A stretch of 64,000 bases of DNA from Microbacterium aurantiacum (GTDB taxonomy: Bacteria; Actinomycetota; Actinomycetes; Actinomycetales; Microbacteriaceae). This document shows positions 8,940-16,660 of this stretch, in pieces (position 1 is the stretch's first letter; each line of letters starts with the position of its first letter). The stretch lies in the NCBI RefSeq assembly GCF_002872075.1, contig NZ_PGGU01000005.1, positions 124,001 to 188,000 on the forward strand, read 5' to 3'. The notes under the pieces are model-generated. The model was given only the letters and a program-made list of their open reading frames with translations, made no database searches and was not told the origin of the DNA. The position numbers and the translations under genes are program-made.

Positions 8940-9764
8940 TCAGCGGTCGCCTGTGTTGGTAGGCCAAGTCATGTCGTCTCCGTTTCGGACGGTGCGACGG
9001 GGCACCTGCCGACGCGGCCCCCGCTTCGCGCGTGCGTAGGTGGCAGGCGTCGCGCCGAAGACGCTCCGGAACGCCTTGATGAACCCAGTCGAGGTGGAGT
9101 AGCCGGACAGTTCGGATGTCTCTTGAACAGAGAGGCCTTCGGCGAGCAGGCGCTCAGCGGCATAGATCCGCGCGCGGGTGCGCCACTGTGCGTAGGTGAG
9201 CCCCGTATCGGTGCGGAATGCACGCAGCAACGTCTTCGTGCTGACGTTCAGGTTCTCGGCCCAGGTCGCCAGCGAGTGCGTCTCGCCAGGGTCCTTGAGG
9301 ACGGCCTCGGCCACGGTTCTCGCGCGCGCGTCCGTAGGCAGCGTGAGCATGTCGTAGCTCTCCACCGTGTGCGTGAGGATCTCGGTGAGGAGGCTCAGCG
9401 ACGCTTGCAGTCGGCCCTCTGCTGCCCTCGTCGTGCAGAGACTGAGGACGATCGCCCCCGCAACCGGATCCACGGGGAGCACGAGCGGGCGATCCCAACG
9501 CTCTTGACGGAGCCGCAGCCGTGGATCGATGTAGAGACTGAAGGTCTCCTCCGCCCCCGTCATCTGAATCTCGTGGTCCGCGAGCGCCGGGATCCACACG
9601 AACTGATCGCCGCGCACCTGCCAGCGCGACTCGGCCACTCTGACCTCGGCACCGCCCGGAATCCAGGCGAGCTGGTCCGCTGCATGCGAATGAGACTCGA
9701 ACAGGTGATCCGGGAGGACGGACTCCCGGTACGCCGCAAGAAACTCCGATGTCGTGCCAAGCAC
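8940..9764 (-). CDS. AraC-family transcriptional regulator
   Basis: This 274-residue regulator has an N-terminal cupin-like sensor domain (residues about 20-110, with HSHAADQLAWIPGG and WIPALADHEIQM) and a C-terminal pair of helix-turn-helix motifs. The first HTH is in SLATWAENLNVSTKTLLRAF near residue 175, and the second in QETSELSGYSTSTGFIKAF near 225, followed by the FGATPATYAR signature. It is transcribed away from the siderophore-type importer, so it is a likely regulator of it; in other bacteria such AraC proteins sense siderophores. This link is inferred from position. The start is GTG at 9764. Confidence 0.85.
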   Translation of the reverse strand: MLGTTSEFLAAYRESVLPDHLFESHSHAADQLAWIPGGAEVRVAESRWQVRGDQFVWIPALADHEIQMTGAEETFSLYIDPRLRLRQERWDRPLVLPVDPVAGAIVLSLCTTRAAEGRLQASLSLLTEILTHTVESYDMLTLPTDARARTVAEAVLKDPGETHSLATWAENLNVSTKTLLRAFRTDTGLTYAQWRTRARIYAAERLLAEGLSVQETSELSGYSTSTGFIKAFRSVFGATPATYARAKRGPRRQVPRRTVRNGDDMTWPTNTGDR

Positions 9765-9825
9765 AGGTTCTCTCTTTCTGCGGCATATATGCGCTCTCCA
9801 TCATCCCGAAGAGACACAACGAGAT

Positions 9826-9857
9826 CATCCATGGACTATTAGTGTCCTTTTTGGATG
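9826..9857. repeat. nested inverted repeat between AraC gene and importer operon
   Basis: Outer arms CATCCA (9826-9831) and TGGATG (9852-9857) enclose inner arms GGAC (9833-9836) and GTCC (9843-9846). It lies 18 bases upstream of the start of the iron-box-like site and could be an AraC operator. No other function is evident. Confidence 0.45.
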
Positions 9858-9865
9858 GTAGCAAA

Positions 9866-9884
9866 TTAGGTAAGCCTTCACTAT
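9866..9884 (+). promoter_or_regulatory. DtxR/IdeR-type iron box
   Basis: The 19-base site TTAGGTAAGCCTTCACTAT has a left half equal to the classic TTAGGTAAG half-site, while the right half is symmetric to it at 6 of 9 positions. It lies 43 bases before the ATG of the substrate-binding lipoprotein, where an Fe-loaded DtxR-type repressor would block transcription. Confidence 0.65.
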
Positions 9885-9927
9885 GTTTGGGGCATCGAGC
9901 ACCGTCTCATCTCACCCGAGGAGTCCC

Positions 9928-10971
9928 ATGTCCCGTAAGCACCGGCGCGCCCCGCGCACTCTGGTCGCCCTCACCACTCTCGTCATGAGCGCTTCGCTGC
10001 TCGCCGCATGCTCGTCGAACCCGGCGGAGGCCTCCGGCGCGGGCGATGACGGCGGATCTGGCGCGTATCCCGTCACGGTCGAGCATGTCTATGGGGAGAC
10101 GACGATCACCGAGAAACCGGAGCGGATCTTCACTCTGGGCTGGTACTCGCAGGACGTCGTAGCGGCTCTCGGTGAGGTCCCTGTCGCGGTCGAGGACTTC
10201 ACATGGGGCAACGTGGACACCTACTTGCCCTGGTTCAAGGACAAGGTCGAGGAACTCGGCGGTGAGCTGCCGGAGATCATCGAATTCACGGACGCCGGTG
10301 AGTACGACTTCGAGGCGATCCTCGCCCTGGCTCCCGACGTGATCCTCGCGAACCACTCGGGAATCAGCGAGAACGACTACAAACGTCTCACTGAGATCGC
10401 TCCGACAGTCGGGTTCGCCGAGTCGGCGTGGGCCTCGGACCGTGAAGAGCTGACGCTCACGGTCGGCAAGGTGCTCGACCAGGAAGACGCTGCGCAGAAG
10501 CTGCTCGACGAGGCGGATGCCGCTGTCGAGGCTGCTGCAGAGGCGCACCCGGAGTTCCAGGACATCGTGTTCACCTACGGGTGGTTCCTCGCCGAAGGCG
10601 AGACCTCGTTCGACTTCTACCTGCCTCGCGATCCTCGAGTCCCGCTGATCGAGCAGCTCGGTTTCGTCTACTCGCCAGACGTGGCGGCTCTCGAGAGCAC
10701 GACGAAGGAGTTCGTCGCCAAGGTCAGCCTGGAAGAGCTGAGCGATATCGAATCGCAGTTCCACATCGGCTGGGCCAACGCTCCCGAGGAGATCGAGGGA
10801 ACGGTCGAGTCGCCGTTGGTCGCTCGCTGGACGCCCATCGCCGCCGGGTCCTACTACTTCTTCGACGACCAGGTCCTCGGATGGGCGACGACCGCTCCCA
10901 GCGTGTTGAGCATTCCCGCGACGATCCACGATCTCGCCGACGCTCTCGCCTCCGCCGTTCCCTCTCCCTGA
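9928..10971 (+). CDS. iron-siderophore ABC transporter substrate-binding lipoprotein
   Basis: This 347-residue periplasmic-binding protein of the FepB/FhuD class captures ferric siderophores outside the membrane. It starts with a positively charged segment and a signal peptide ending in the lipobox LLAAC near residue 28, so it is lipid-anchored. The conserved binding-protein pieces VEHVYGETTITEKPERIFTL near residue 50 and ILALAPDVILANHSGI near 135 are visible. The ATG at 9928 follows GAGGAG by 4 bases; the upstream ATG at 9883 lies inside the iron-box region and is unlikely. It heads a four-gene import operon (two permeases and an ATPase) with only 3 bases or overlaps between genes. Confidence 0.9.
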   Translation: MSRKHRRAPRTLVALTTLVMSASLLAACSSNPAEASGAGDDGGSGAYPVTVEHVYGETTITEKPERIFTLGWYSQDVVAALGEVPVAVEDFTWGNVDTYLPWFKDKVEELGGELPEIIEFTDAGEYDFEAILALAPDVILANHSGISENDYKRLTEIAPTVGFAESAWASDREELTLTVGKVLDQEDAAQKLLDEADAAVEAAAEAHPEFQDIVFTYGWFLAEGETSFDFYLPRDPRVPLIEQLGFVYSPDVAALESTTKEFVAKVSLEELSDIESQFHIGWANAPEEIEGTVESPLVARWTPIAAGSYYFFDDQVLGWATTAPSVLSIPATIHDLADALASAVPSP

Positions 10972-10974
10972 TCG

Positions 10975-12018
10975 GTGACCACGCTGTCCAGCCGCGTCCG
11001 AGAGCGCTCTGCGCACTCTCGAGACGCGGCTGCGCGCATCGGCGGACTGCTCGTCGCCGTGATCGTACTTCTGGTGTCGGTCGTCCTGAGCCTCATGGTG
11101 GGGGCGCAGGCGGTGTCGGCCGAGACCGTGCTCGCGGCGCTCGTGAGCTTCGACGGGTCTGACGCCCATGCGATCGTTCGGGACTCGCGAGCGCCGCGCA
11201 CGATCATCGGGCTCGTCGTGGGTCCTGCTCTCGGCGTCTGCGGCGCGTTGATCCAGGCCTTCACCAGGAACCCGCTCGCCGACCCCGGGATCCTCGGAGT
11301 CAACGCCGGCGCGACCTTCGCAGTCACCATGGGAGTCGGATTCCTGGGCATGCGCTCATCAGGCGCCTATGTCTGGCTGGCCCTCGTCGGTGCATTCGTC
11401 ATCACCATCGTCGTCTACTTGATCGGCGCGACGGGGCGCGGGGGCCCGTCTCCGGAACGGATGACTCTCGCCGGTGTCGCCATCGGAGCCGTCCTCACCG
11501 GTATCACGTCGATCGTGATGCTCAAGAACACGGAGGTGTTCCGTGCCCTTCGGTTCTGGGGGCTGGGGAGCCTCGGCGGCCGCGACGATGACTCGACGAT
11601 GGTGATCGTCCCCTTCATCCTGGCCGGTCTCATCATCTCCCTGCTGGCCGCGCGACCGCTCAACGCGATCGCGCTCGGGGAGGACTTGGGACGCACCTTG
11701 GGTGCCGGGCTCGTCCGCACCAGAATCGTCTCCGTCGTCGGGGTAACTCTGCTGGCCGGAGGTGCCACTGCGCTTGCCGGACCGATCGCATTCGTGGGGC
11801 TCATGGTCCCCCATATCGTGAGGTGGTTCACCGGCCCGGACCAGCGATGGATCATCGTGTGCTCCGCCGTCGTCGCCCCGAGCATTCTGCTGCTGTCCGA
11901 CGTGATCGGGCGCGTCGTCCTCCCATCCGGAGAGCTGCAAGTCAGCATCGTGACCGCTGTGCTCGGCGCGCCGGTTCTGATCGGTCTCGCCCGCCGGAAG
12001 AGGGCGAGCGGCCTGTGA
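10975..12018 (+). CDS. iron-siderophore ABC transporter permease, FecCD family (first)
   Basis: This 347-residue inner-membrane permease belongs to the BtuC/FecCD family. It has the expected 8-10 membrane segments, with the first at residues 22-45 (LLVAVIVLLVSVVLSLMVG). The family motifs RAPRTIIGLVVGPALGVCGALIQ and NPLADPGILG near residues 75-110, and GPIAFVGLMVPHIVR near 270, are present. The GTG start lies 3 bases after the stop of the binding protein. The end overlaps the next permease by 4 bases (GTGA). The second FecCD protein completes a heterodimeric channel. Confidence 0.92.
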   Translation: MTTLSSRVRERSAHSRDAAARIGGLLVAVIVLLVSVVLSLMVGAQAVSAETVLAALVSFDGSDAHAIVRDSRAPRTIIGLVVGPALGVCGALIQAFTRNPLADPGILGVNAGATFAVTMGVGFLGMRSSGAYVWLALVGAFVITIVVYLIGATGRGGPSPERMTLAGVAIGAVLTGITSIVMLKNTEVFRALRFWGLGSLGGRDDDSTMVIVPFILAGLIISLLAARPLNAIALGEDLGRTLGAGLVRTRIVSVVGVTLLAGGATALAGPIAFVGLMVPHIVRWFTGPDQRWIIVCSAVVAPSILLLSDVIGRVVLPSGELQVSIVTAVLGAPVLIGLARRKRASGL

Positions 12019-13058
12019 GCAGTTCATCCATCGACAGGGCGTCCCGCGTGAGGAACTGGCGCCGAGGCGACGTGGTCCGGCGGATCGAGATGCGGACACT
12101 TCTCGTGCGCGCCGCTGCCGTCGCCGCCCTGATCGTCCTCGCGTTGATCGCGTTGTCGATCGGCACCTACCAGCTGGAACTCGCGCAGGTGCTGTCGGCG
12201 CTGACCGGCGGCGGCGAGGATCCGGCACGGAAGCTGGTGCTGGAATGGCGGTTGCCTCGAGTGCTGTTCGCAGTGCTCGGCGGCATCGCGCTCGGAGTCA
12301 GCGGAGCGATCTTCCAGTCACTCACGCGCAACCCGCTGGGAAGCCCCGATGTCATCGGCTTCGATGCCGGGTCGTACTCGGGAGCGCTCGTGGTCATGCT
12401 GGTGCTCGGCGGGACCGCCTACGGGGCGGTGGCGACCGGCGCTGTGCTGGGTGGAGCGGTGACGGCACTGGTCGTCTATCTGCTGGCCTATCGCCGCGGT
12501 GTGCAGGGCTTCCGGTTCATCATCGTCGGTATCGGCGTCTCGGCGTTCCTCGTCGGGATCAACAACTACCTGCTCATCAGCACGGGGGAGCAGCAGGCGC
12601 GCGCGGCGGTGGCCTGGGGATTCGGGTCGCTCTCCGCGCTCGGACTCGAACAGCTGCTGCCGTTCTCGCTGGTTCTCCTGATTCTGTTCCCGCTGATCGC
12701 AGTGTCGCGAGGCGACTTCGCCCAGCTCGAACTGGGTGACGACACCGCGAAGGCTCTGGGAGTACGGGTGGAGAGGTCGCGTCTGACGATGACCCTTCTC
12801 GGTGTGGGCCTGACCGCCCTCGTCACCGCGGCCGCGGGCCCGATCGCATTCATCGCGCTCGTCGCCCCGCAGCTCGCCCGACGGCTGATGCGCTCGCCCG
12901 GGCTGGACATGACGAGCGCGGGGATCCTGGGCGCATTGCTTCTGCTGCTGGCGGACGTCGTCGGTCAGCGCATCCAGGTCACCGTCGGGCTCGTCACCGT
13001 CGTACTGGGCGGGGGCTACTTCGCCTGGTTGCTCATCAGAGAAGGACTACGTCGATGA
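12015..13058 (+). CDS. iron-siderophore ABC transporter permease, FecCD family (second)
   Basis: This second FecCD-type permease has 347 residues and starts at a GTG overlapping the previous stop by four bases. It carries the family features: a first membrane helix near residue 38, RLPRVLFAVLGGIALGVSGAIFQ, NPLGSPDVIGFDAG, and GPIAFIALVAPQLARRL near residue 275. It has a longer charged N-terminus than its partner, including the RNWRRGDVVRRIEMRTL stretch. The open frame continues upstream inside the first permease but is Arg/Pro-rich there and is rejected. The pair with the other permease is typical of Fe-siderophore importers, where the two differ in sequence. Confidence 0.92.
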   Translation: MSSSSIDRASRVRNWRRGDVVRRIEMRTLLVRAAAVAALIVLALIALSIGTYQLELAQVLSALTGGGEDPARKLVLEWRLPRVLFAVLGGIALGVSGAIFQSLTRNPLGSPDVIGFDAGSYSGALVVMLVLGGTAYGAVATGAVLGGAVTALVVYLLAYRRGVQGFRFIIVGIGVSAFLVGINNYLLISTGEQQARAAVAWGFGSLSALGLEQLLPFSLVLLILFPLIAVSRGDFAQLELGDDTAKALGVRVERSRLTMTLLGVGLTALVTAAAGPIAFIALVAPQLARRLMRSPGLDMTSAGILGALLLLLADVVGQRIQVTVGLVTVVLGGGYFAWLLIREGLRR

Positions 13059-13861
13059 CCGAAGAACTCCACAGTCGATTGCGTGCGGATGCGGTGACGA
13101 TCGGGTACGACCGGCGGACGATCTCCTCCGAGCTCTCCGTCGACATCCCAGATGGGTCATTCACGGTGATCGTCGGTCCGAACGCCTGCGGCAAATCGAC
13201 GCTGCTGCGCGCTCTCTCACGTCTGCTGACGCCGAGCGCCGGCAGCGTGCTGCTCGACGGAAGCTCGATCCACAGCTACCGTGCGAAGGAGGTCGCGCGC
13301 CGGCTCGGACTTCTTCCGCAGACGTCGCTGGCGCCCGACGGCATCCGGGTGCTCGATCTGGTGGCTCGGGGGCGCTATCCCCACCAGAGCCTGATGCGCC
13401 CGTGGACGGATGCCGATCGTGAGGCTGTCGACGCCGCGATGACGGCGACCGGTGTCGCGGACCTCTCGGGTCGGCTGGTCGACGAGCTTTCGGGCGGGCA
13501 GCGTCAGCGTGTGTGGGTGGCGATGGCGCTGGCGCAGCAGACGCCGCTCCTTCTCCTGGACGAGCCGACGACGTTCCTCGACATCTCGCATCAGATCGAA
13601 CTCCTCGAGCTGTTCACCGACCTGCATGAGGCGGGAAGCACGCTGGTGGCGGTGCTGCATGATCTCAATCACGCCGCCCGATACGCGACCCATCTGATCG
13701 CCATGAAGGACGGTGCGGTGGTGGCCGAAGGCGTGCCTGCCGAGATCGTCACCGCCGACCTCGTGCAGGAGGTCTTCGGACTCGCGTGCATCGTCGTGCC
13801 CGATCCCGTGACGAGGACACCGAGCGTTGTCCCGATCGGGCGCAGCCGGACCAGGGCGTGA
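13055..13861 (+). CDS. iron-siderophore ABC transporter ATP-binding protein
   Basis: This is the 268-residue ATPase that powers the importer. The P-loop is GPNACGKST near residue 49, the Q-loop follows at LLPQTS, the ABC signature is LSGGQRQRVW near 147, and Walker B is LLLLDEPTTFLD near 168. The H-loop histidine is in VLHDLNHAARY. The N-terminus lacks a signal sequence, as expected for a cytoplasmic subunit. It overlaps the second permease by four bases (ATGA). The next gene is 22 bases downstream but has its own -10 box. Confidence 0.95.
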   Translation: MTEELHSRLRADAVTIGYDRRTISSELSVDIPDGSFTVIVGPNACGKSTLLRALSRLLTPSAGSVLLDGSSIHSYRAKEVARRLGLLPQTSLAPDGIRVLDLVARGRYPHQSLMRPWTDADREAVDAAMTATGVADLSGRLVDELSGGQRQRVWVAMALAQQTPLLLLDEPTTFLDISHQIELLELFTDLHEAGSTLVAVLHDLNHAARYATHLIAMKDGAVVAEGVPAEIVTADLVQEVFGLACIVVPDPVTRTPSVVPIGRSRTRA

Positions 13862-13870
13862 GCCATTCGC

Positions 13871-13876
13871 TACTGT
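13871..13876 (+). promoter_or_regulatory. -10 box of the exported Tat protein, leaderless type
   Basis: TACTGT lies seven bases before the ATG at 13884. Confidence 0.5.
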
Positions 13877-13883
13877 GGGTGAA

Positions 13884-14381
13884 ATGACCGAGAACGCGCC
13901 CAGGCCCTCCCGTCGAACCGTCCTCCGGGGAGCCGCGTGGTCGGTCCCGTTGATCGCAGCTGCGGCCGCGACTCCGCTCGCGGCCGCATCCACAGTCACC
14001 GATGTCGGCGCGTTCAGACTCGTCGGTTCGTGCGGCGTCCTCGGCCTGCTCGGCCCTGGCTTCACACTGACGGCCGGTGATCAGCCGCTCCCGGTCGGGA
14101 CCGGCATCGTCATCAACGGCAGCGGCGTAGCCGACATCGGCGACTTCAGCGCCTCGGGCGGCACGGCGGTCGTGACCGTTCTCTCGGGCACGTCCCGCTC
14201 CGTCACATTGACCGCGCCGTTGCCGGCAGGGGCGACCGTGGCGCTGCGCACCACGCTCTCGATCGAGGTCGCCTTCACGATGGAGGCCACGGCATCGCTC
14301 CCGGCCGGCTATGCGGCAGGGGCGGGGGCGAAGCCGACTGGGGCGGTCAGTTCTTCGCTGATTCTCTGCTCCGCGAGCTGA
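13884..14381 (+). CDS. hypothetical exported protein with twin-arginine signal
   Basis: This 165-residue protein begins with a twin-arginine signal: SRRTVLRGAAWSVPLIAAAAA, ending near TPLAAAS. The mature part of about 130 residues is rich in Thr, Ser, Gly and Val, with repeated beta-strand-like blocks (TAVVTVLSGTSRSVTLTAP) that resemble a small immunoglobulin-like or adhesin-type domain. It contains two cysteines, one after the signal (VGSCGVLG) and one in the final CSAS. No catalytic motif is visible. It follows the iron importer but has its own leaderless start, and it converges on the minus-strand gene with a 4-base gap. I cannot assign a function. Confidence 0.7.
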   Translation: MTENAPRPSRRTVLRGAAWSVPLIAAAAATPLAAASTVTDVGAFRLVGSCGVLGLLGPGFTLTAGDQPLPVGTGIVINGSGVADIGDFSASGGTAVVTVLSGTSRSVTLTAPLPAGATVALRTTLSIEVAFTMEATASLPAGYAAGAGAKPTGAVSSSLILCSAS

Positions 14382-14385
14382 CCGC

Positions 14386-15231
14386 TCAGTCCGGGGTCTC
14401 CAACACGAGGAACACGTCGTAGACGGCATCCGCGGGAAGGTCCGCGAGCTCGTCTGAAGCGACCTGTCCGCGCCCCACGTGCTCCGGAGGGCAGTCAGCG
14501 GTGAAGCTGCCGCCAGCGGGGATATCGGCGATCGCCGAGCACACACCGCGGAGCTCGCCGTCGACCGACCAGGTCAGGACCATCTCCGAATACGGGGGCA
14601 CCTGGTTCAGGGTGGATGTCAGCGAGGCTTCGATCTGGTAGCCATCGGCGGAACCGATCGAGTCCGTGACGATCTCCCCGGTGATGGCGGGGATGGATCG
14701 CTCGATCCAGGTCTGCTCCACGACGATCGTGGCAGCCTGCGAGAGATCTTCGGAGAAGATCGCGCTGTACATCGACCTCTGCTCCGGCAGCAGATAGACG
14801 GCCGCGGGCGCTCGGTCGATGATCCGGCCGTCTGATGTGTACGCGGTGGCGTCGAAGCCGACTTCGACGGCCTGCGACTTCTCTTCGGAGGTGATGACCG
14901 CATACAGGTAGGTGTGGCGAGATGCGCCCTTGGCCGTCATCGTCCAGCCGTCGAACCGCACGTCGGAGTGCGCGGAGACCTCGGTGCCCTGCACGGTCTG
15001 CGACGCGGCCGCTGTCGGGGAGGGCGAGGCGGTCGGGAGTGGGGCAAGTGCCGCGGTGCGTTCGCTCAAGAGCCGGAAGGCGGTGCTCCCGAGTCCGATC
15101 GTCAGCACGAGGAGTGCCGCACAGGCCACGGAGAGCGCGACGAGCGCGAGTCTGCCGCGCGTGTTCCGCGGGCGCGGCGTCTCCTCGACGGCGGGTGACT
15201 CGTGACCGCCCGGCGGCTCGGGAATCGTCAT
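14386..15231 (-). CDS. membrane-anchored secreted protein, paralogue B of tandem pair
   Basis: This 281-residue protein has a cytoplasmic N-terminus (Pro/Glu-rich), one membrane helix (LALVALSVACAALLVLTIGL, residues about 28-48) and an extracellular C-terminal domain. The stalk is Pro/Ser/Ala-rich (PTASPSPTAAAS). The globular part is related to the adjacent gene: both show YLLPEQRS/YLLPGQRS, AIFSEDL/GIMASDM, and a closing segment with PADAVYDVF/PEDAVFDAYW. A pair of Cys residues is conserved with the paralogue. I prefer ATG 15231, since the longer open frame runs into the paralogue. The function is unknown; position behind hisN and a lipoprotein suggests one cell-envelope operon. Confidence 0.75.
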   Translation of the reverse strand: MTIPEPPGGHESPAVEETPRPRNTRGRLALVALSVACAALLVLTIGLGSTAFRLLSERTAALAPLPTASPSPTAAASQTVQGTEVSAHSDVRFDGWTMTAKGASRHTYLYAVITSEEKSQAVEVGFDATAYTSDGRIIDRAPAAVYLLPEQRSMYSAIFSEDLSQAATIVVEQTWIERSIPAITGEIVTDSIGSADGYQIEASLTSTLNQVPPYSEMVLTWSVDGELRGVCSAIADIPAGGSFTADCPPEHVGRGQVASDELADLPADAVYDVFLVLETPD

Positions 15232-15247
15232 GGCGTCTGCACTCCGA

Positions 15248-16048
15248 TCATTGAGGGATGTCCAGTGCCCAGTACGCATCGAACACGGCATCCTCGGGGA
15301 TCTCGTCGATCGCCTGGGGGTTGCGGTCCGTCGATACCGCGTCGAGCCGGCAGCGGACCGTGAAGGTACCGCCGCTGGCCGGGATGTCCGCCTTGTCCTG
15401 GCAGACGGCGAACAGCTGTTCGTCGATGAATCCGGCGATGTACACCTCGGCGTATTCGGAGGGAGTGCTGAACGCCGACGTGAAGGTCGCCTCGACCAGC
15501 CCCTCCTCGCCGCCGAGGATCGAGTCGACCGAGACGTCGCCGGACACCACCGGCGGCGCCAGATCGAAGTTCGTCTGCTCGATCTTGATCCGATCGACTT
15601 TCGTCATATCCGATGCCATGATCCCGTAGAACAGGGAGCGCTGCCCGGGGAGGAGATACATGTTGGAAGGGGTGCGCCCGACCACGCGTCCATCCGGCCC
15701 GTACGCGGTGATGTCGAAGTAGACCTCCGCGGCGTTCGCGGGATCGTCGTTCTCGATCTTCGCGTAGATCACGGTGAAGCCGTCCTCATCGGTCGCAGAC
15801 AGGGCGAAGGCTCCGAAGGTCAGGTCGGAGACCGTCGTGACGTCGAACCCCTGCACGGTCTGCGGCTTCGATTCGGCACTGCCTCCGACCCTCGGCGTCG
15901 GGTCGGGCGAGGGGGTGCCTGCCGACGTGGGGGCGACGTTGGACAGCCACAGCGTGGCGGCGCCGAACCCGGCCGCAGTCGCGAGCAGGATCGCGCAGCA
16001 GATGGACAGGACGATGAACGCGCCGTTCCGCTGCCGGGCTGGATGCAT
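15248..16048 (-). CDS. membrane-anchored secreted protein, paralogue A of tandem pair
   Basis: This 266-residue protein (from ATG 16048) has one N-terminal membrane helix (AFIVLSICCAILLATAAGFG) and a Thr/Pro-rich linker (SAGTPSPDPTPRVGG). The outer domain is a relative of the next gene downstream: both contain TVQG, an FDxTAY strand with PDGR/SDGR, YLLPGQRS and a Cys near the end. The match in order and spacing marks a tandem duplication. GTG 16066 is another start, adding six residues and overlapping the lipoprotein stop. No enzyme motif is seen. The neighbour relation (5 to 16-base gaps) shows the three small envelope genes behind hisN are likely co-transcribed. Confidence 0.75.
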   Translation of the reverse strand: MHPARQRNGAFIVLSICCAILLATAAGFGAATLWLSNVAPTSAGTPSPDPTPRVGGSAESKPQTVQGFDVTTVSDLTFGAFALSATDEDGFTVIYAKIENDDPANAAEVYFDITAYGPDGRVVGRTPSNMYLLPGQRSLFYGIMASDMTKVDRIKIEQTNFDLAPPVVSGDVSVDSILGGEEGLVEATFTSAFSTPSEYAEVYIAGFIDEQLFAVCQDKADIPASGGTFTVRCRLDAVSTDRNPQAIDEIPEDAVFDAYWALDIPQ

Positions 16049-16053
16049 GTCGG

Positions 16054-16629
16054 TCAGCCGGCCCACTCGATGAGGATGAGGCTCTGCTTCGTGTCGGCGA
16101 GCTTCACCCAGCCGTCGCCGAAGAGGTAGGTCATGCCGTAGCCCTCCTCATCTGTGCCGAGTGCGTGCCGCGCATCCTGGGTGACGTACACACCCTCCGG
16201 GCTGTCCTCGCGCTGCCACCCGTCGGCCAGCAGCGCGGCCTGAGCCTTAGCGGCGTCGGTTGCACTGATCTCGGACCAGCCGAAGAGCTGACCATGATCC
16301 GAGGCGACGGTGTAGTCCGCCCAGAAGCAGAGCAGGCCGTCTGAGAGCTGTACTCCGCCGACATAGAACTCCTTGATTCCGGCCGTCCAGCCGGCCTCGG
16401 TGAGCGCGTCCACAGTGCCCGGCGAGATCATCGTCTCGCAGGTGGGCGGGGTCGCAGTCGCGGTCGGCTCGGGGGCCGGAGTGCTCGCCGGTTCGGCGAT
16501 GGGCTCCGCAGCGGTTTGTGTCGGCTTGGGCGTGGGGGTCGCCACGGCGGCCGGCGGACTGCTGCACGCGGTGAGCGCGAGCACGAGGAGCAACGCGGTG
16601 GTGGCGGCGGTCGAGATGCGGGGGATCAT
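16054..16629 (-). CDS. hypothetical lipoprotein
   Basis: This 191-residue lipoprotein starts with a signal peptide ending at the lipobox ALTAC near residue 22. A Pro/Thr/Ala-rich linker runs to about residue 62 (e.g. PAEP, STPAPEPTATATPP). The mature domain is about 125 residues, with Cys near the start (PTCETMISPG) and a second Cys in GLLCFWADY. A C-terminal aromatic-rich end (YLFGDGWVKLADT) suggests a beta-rich fold. I do not recognise the family. It lies 31 bases after the hisN stop on the minus strand and just before the tandem paralogues. Confidence 0.75.
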   Translation of the reverse strand: MIPRISTAATTALLLVLALTACSSPPAAVATPTPKPTQTAAEPIAEPASTPAPEPTATATPPTCETMISPGTVDALTEAGWTAGIKEFYVGGVQLSDGLLCFWADYTVASDHGQLFGWSEISATDAAKAQAALLADGWQREDSPEGVYVTQDARHALGTDEEGYGMTYLFGDGWVKLADTKQSLILIEWAG

Positions 16630-16660
16630 CGCTGGGCCCTGTCGTGTGTCTGGGGTGGAG

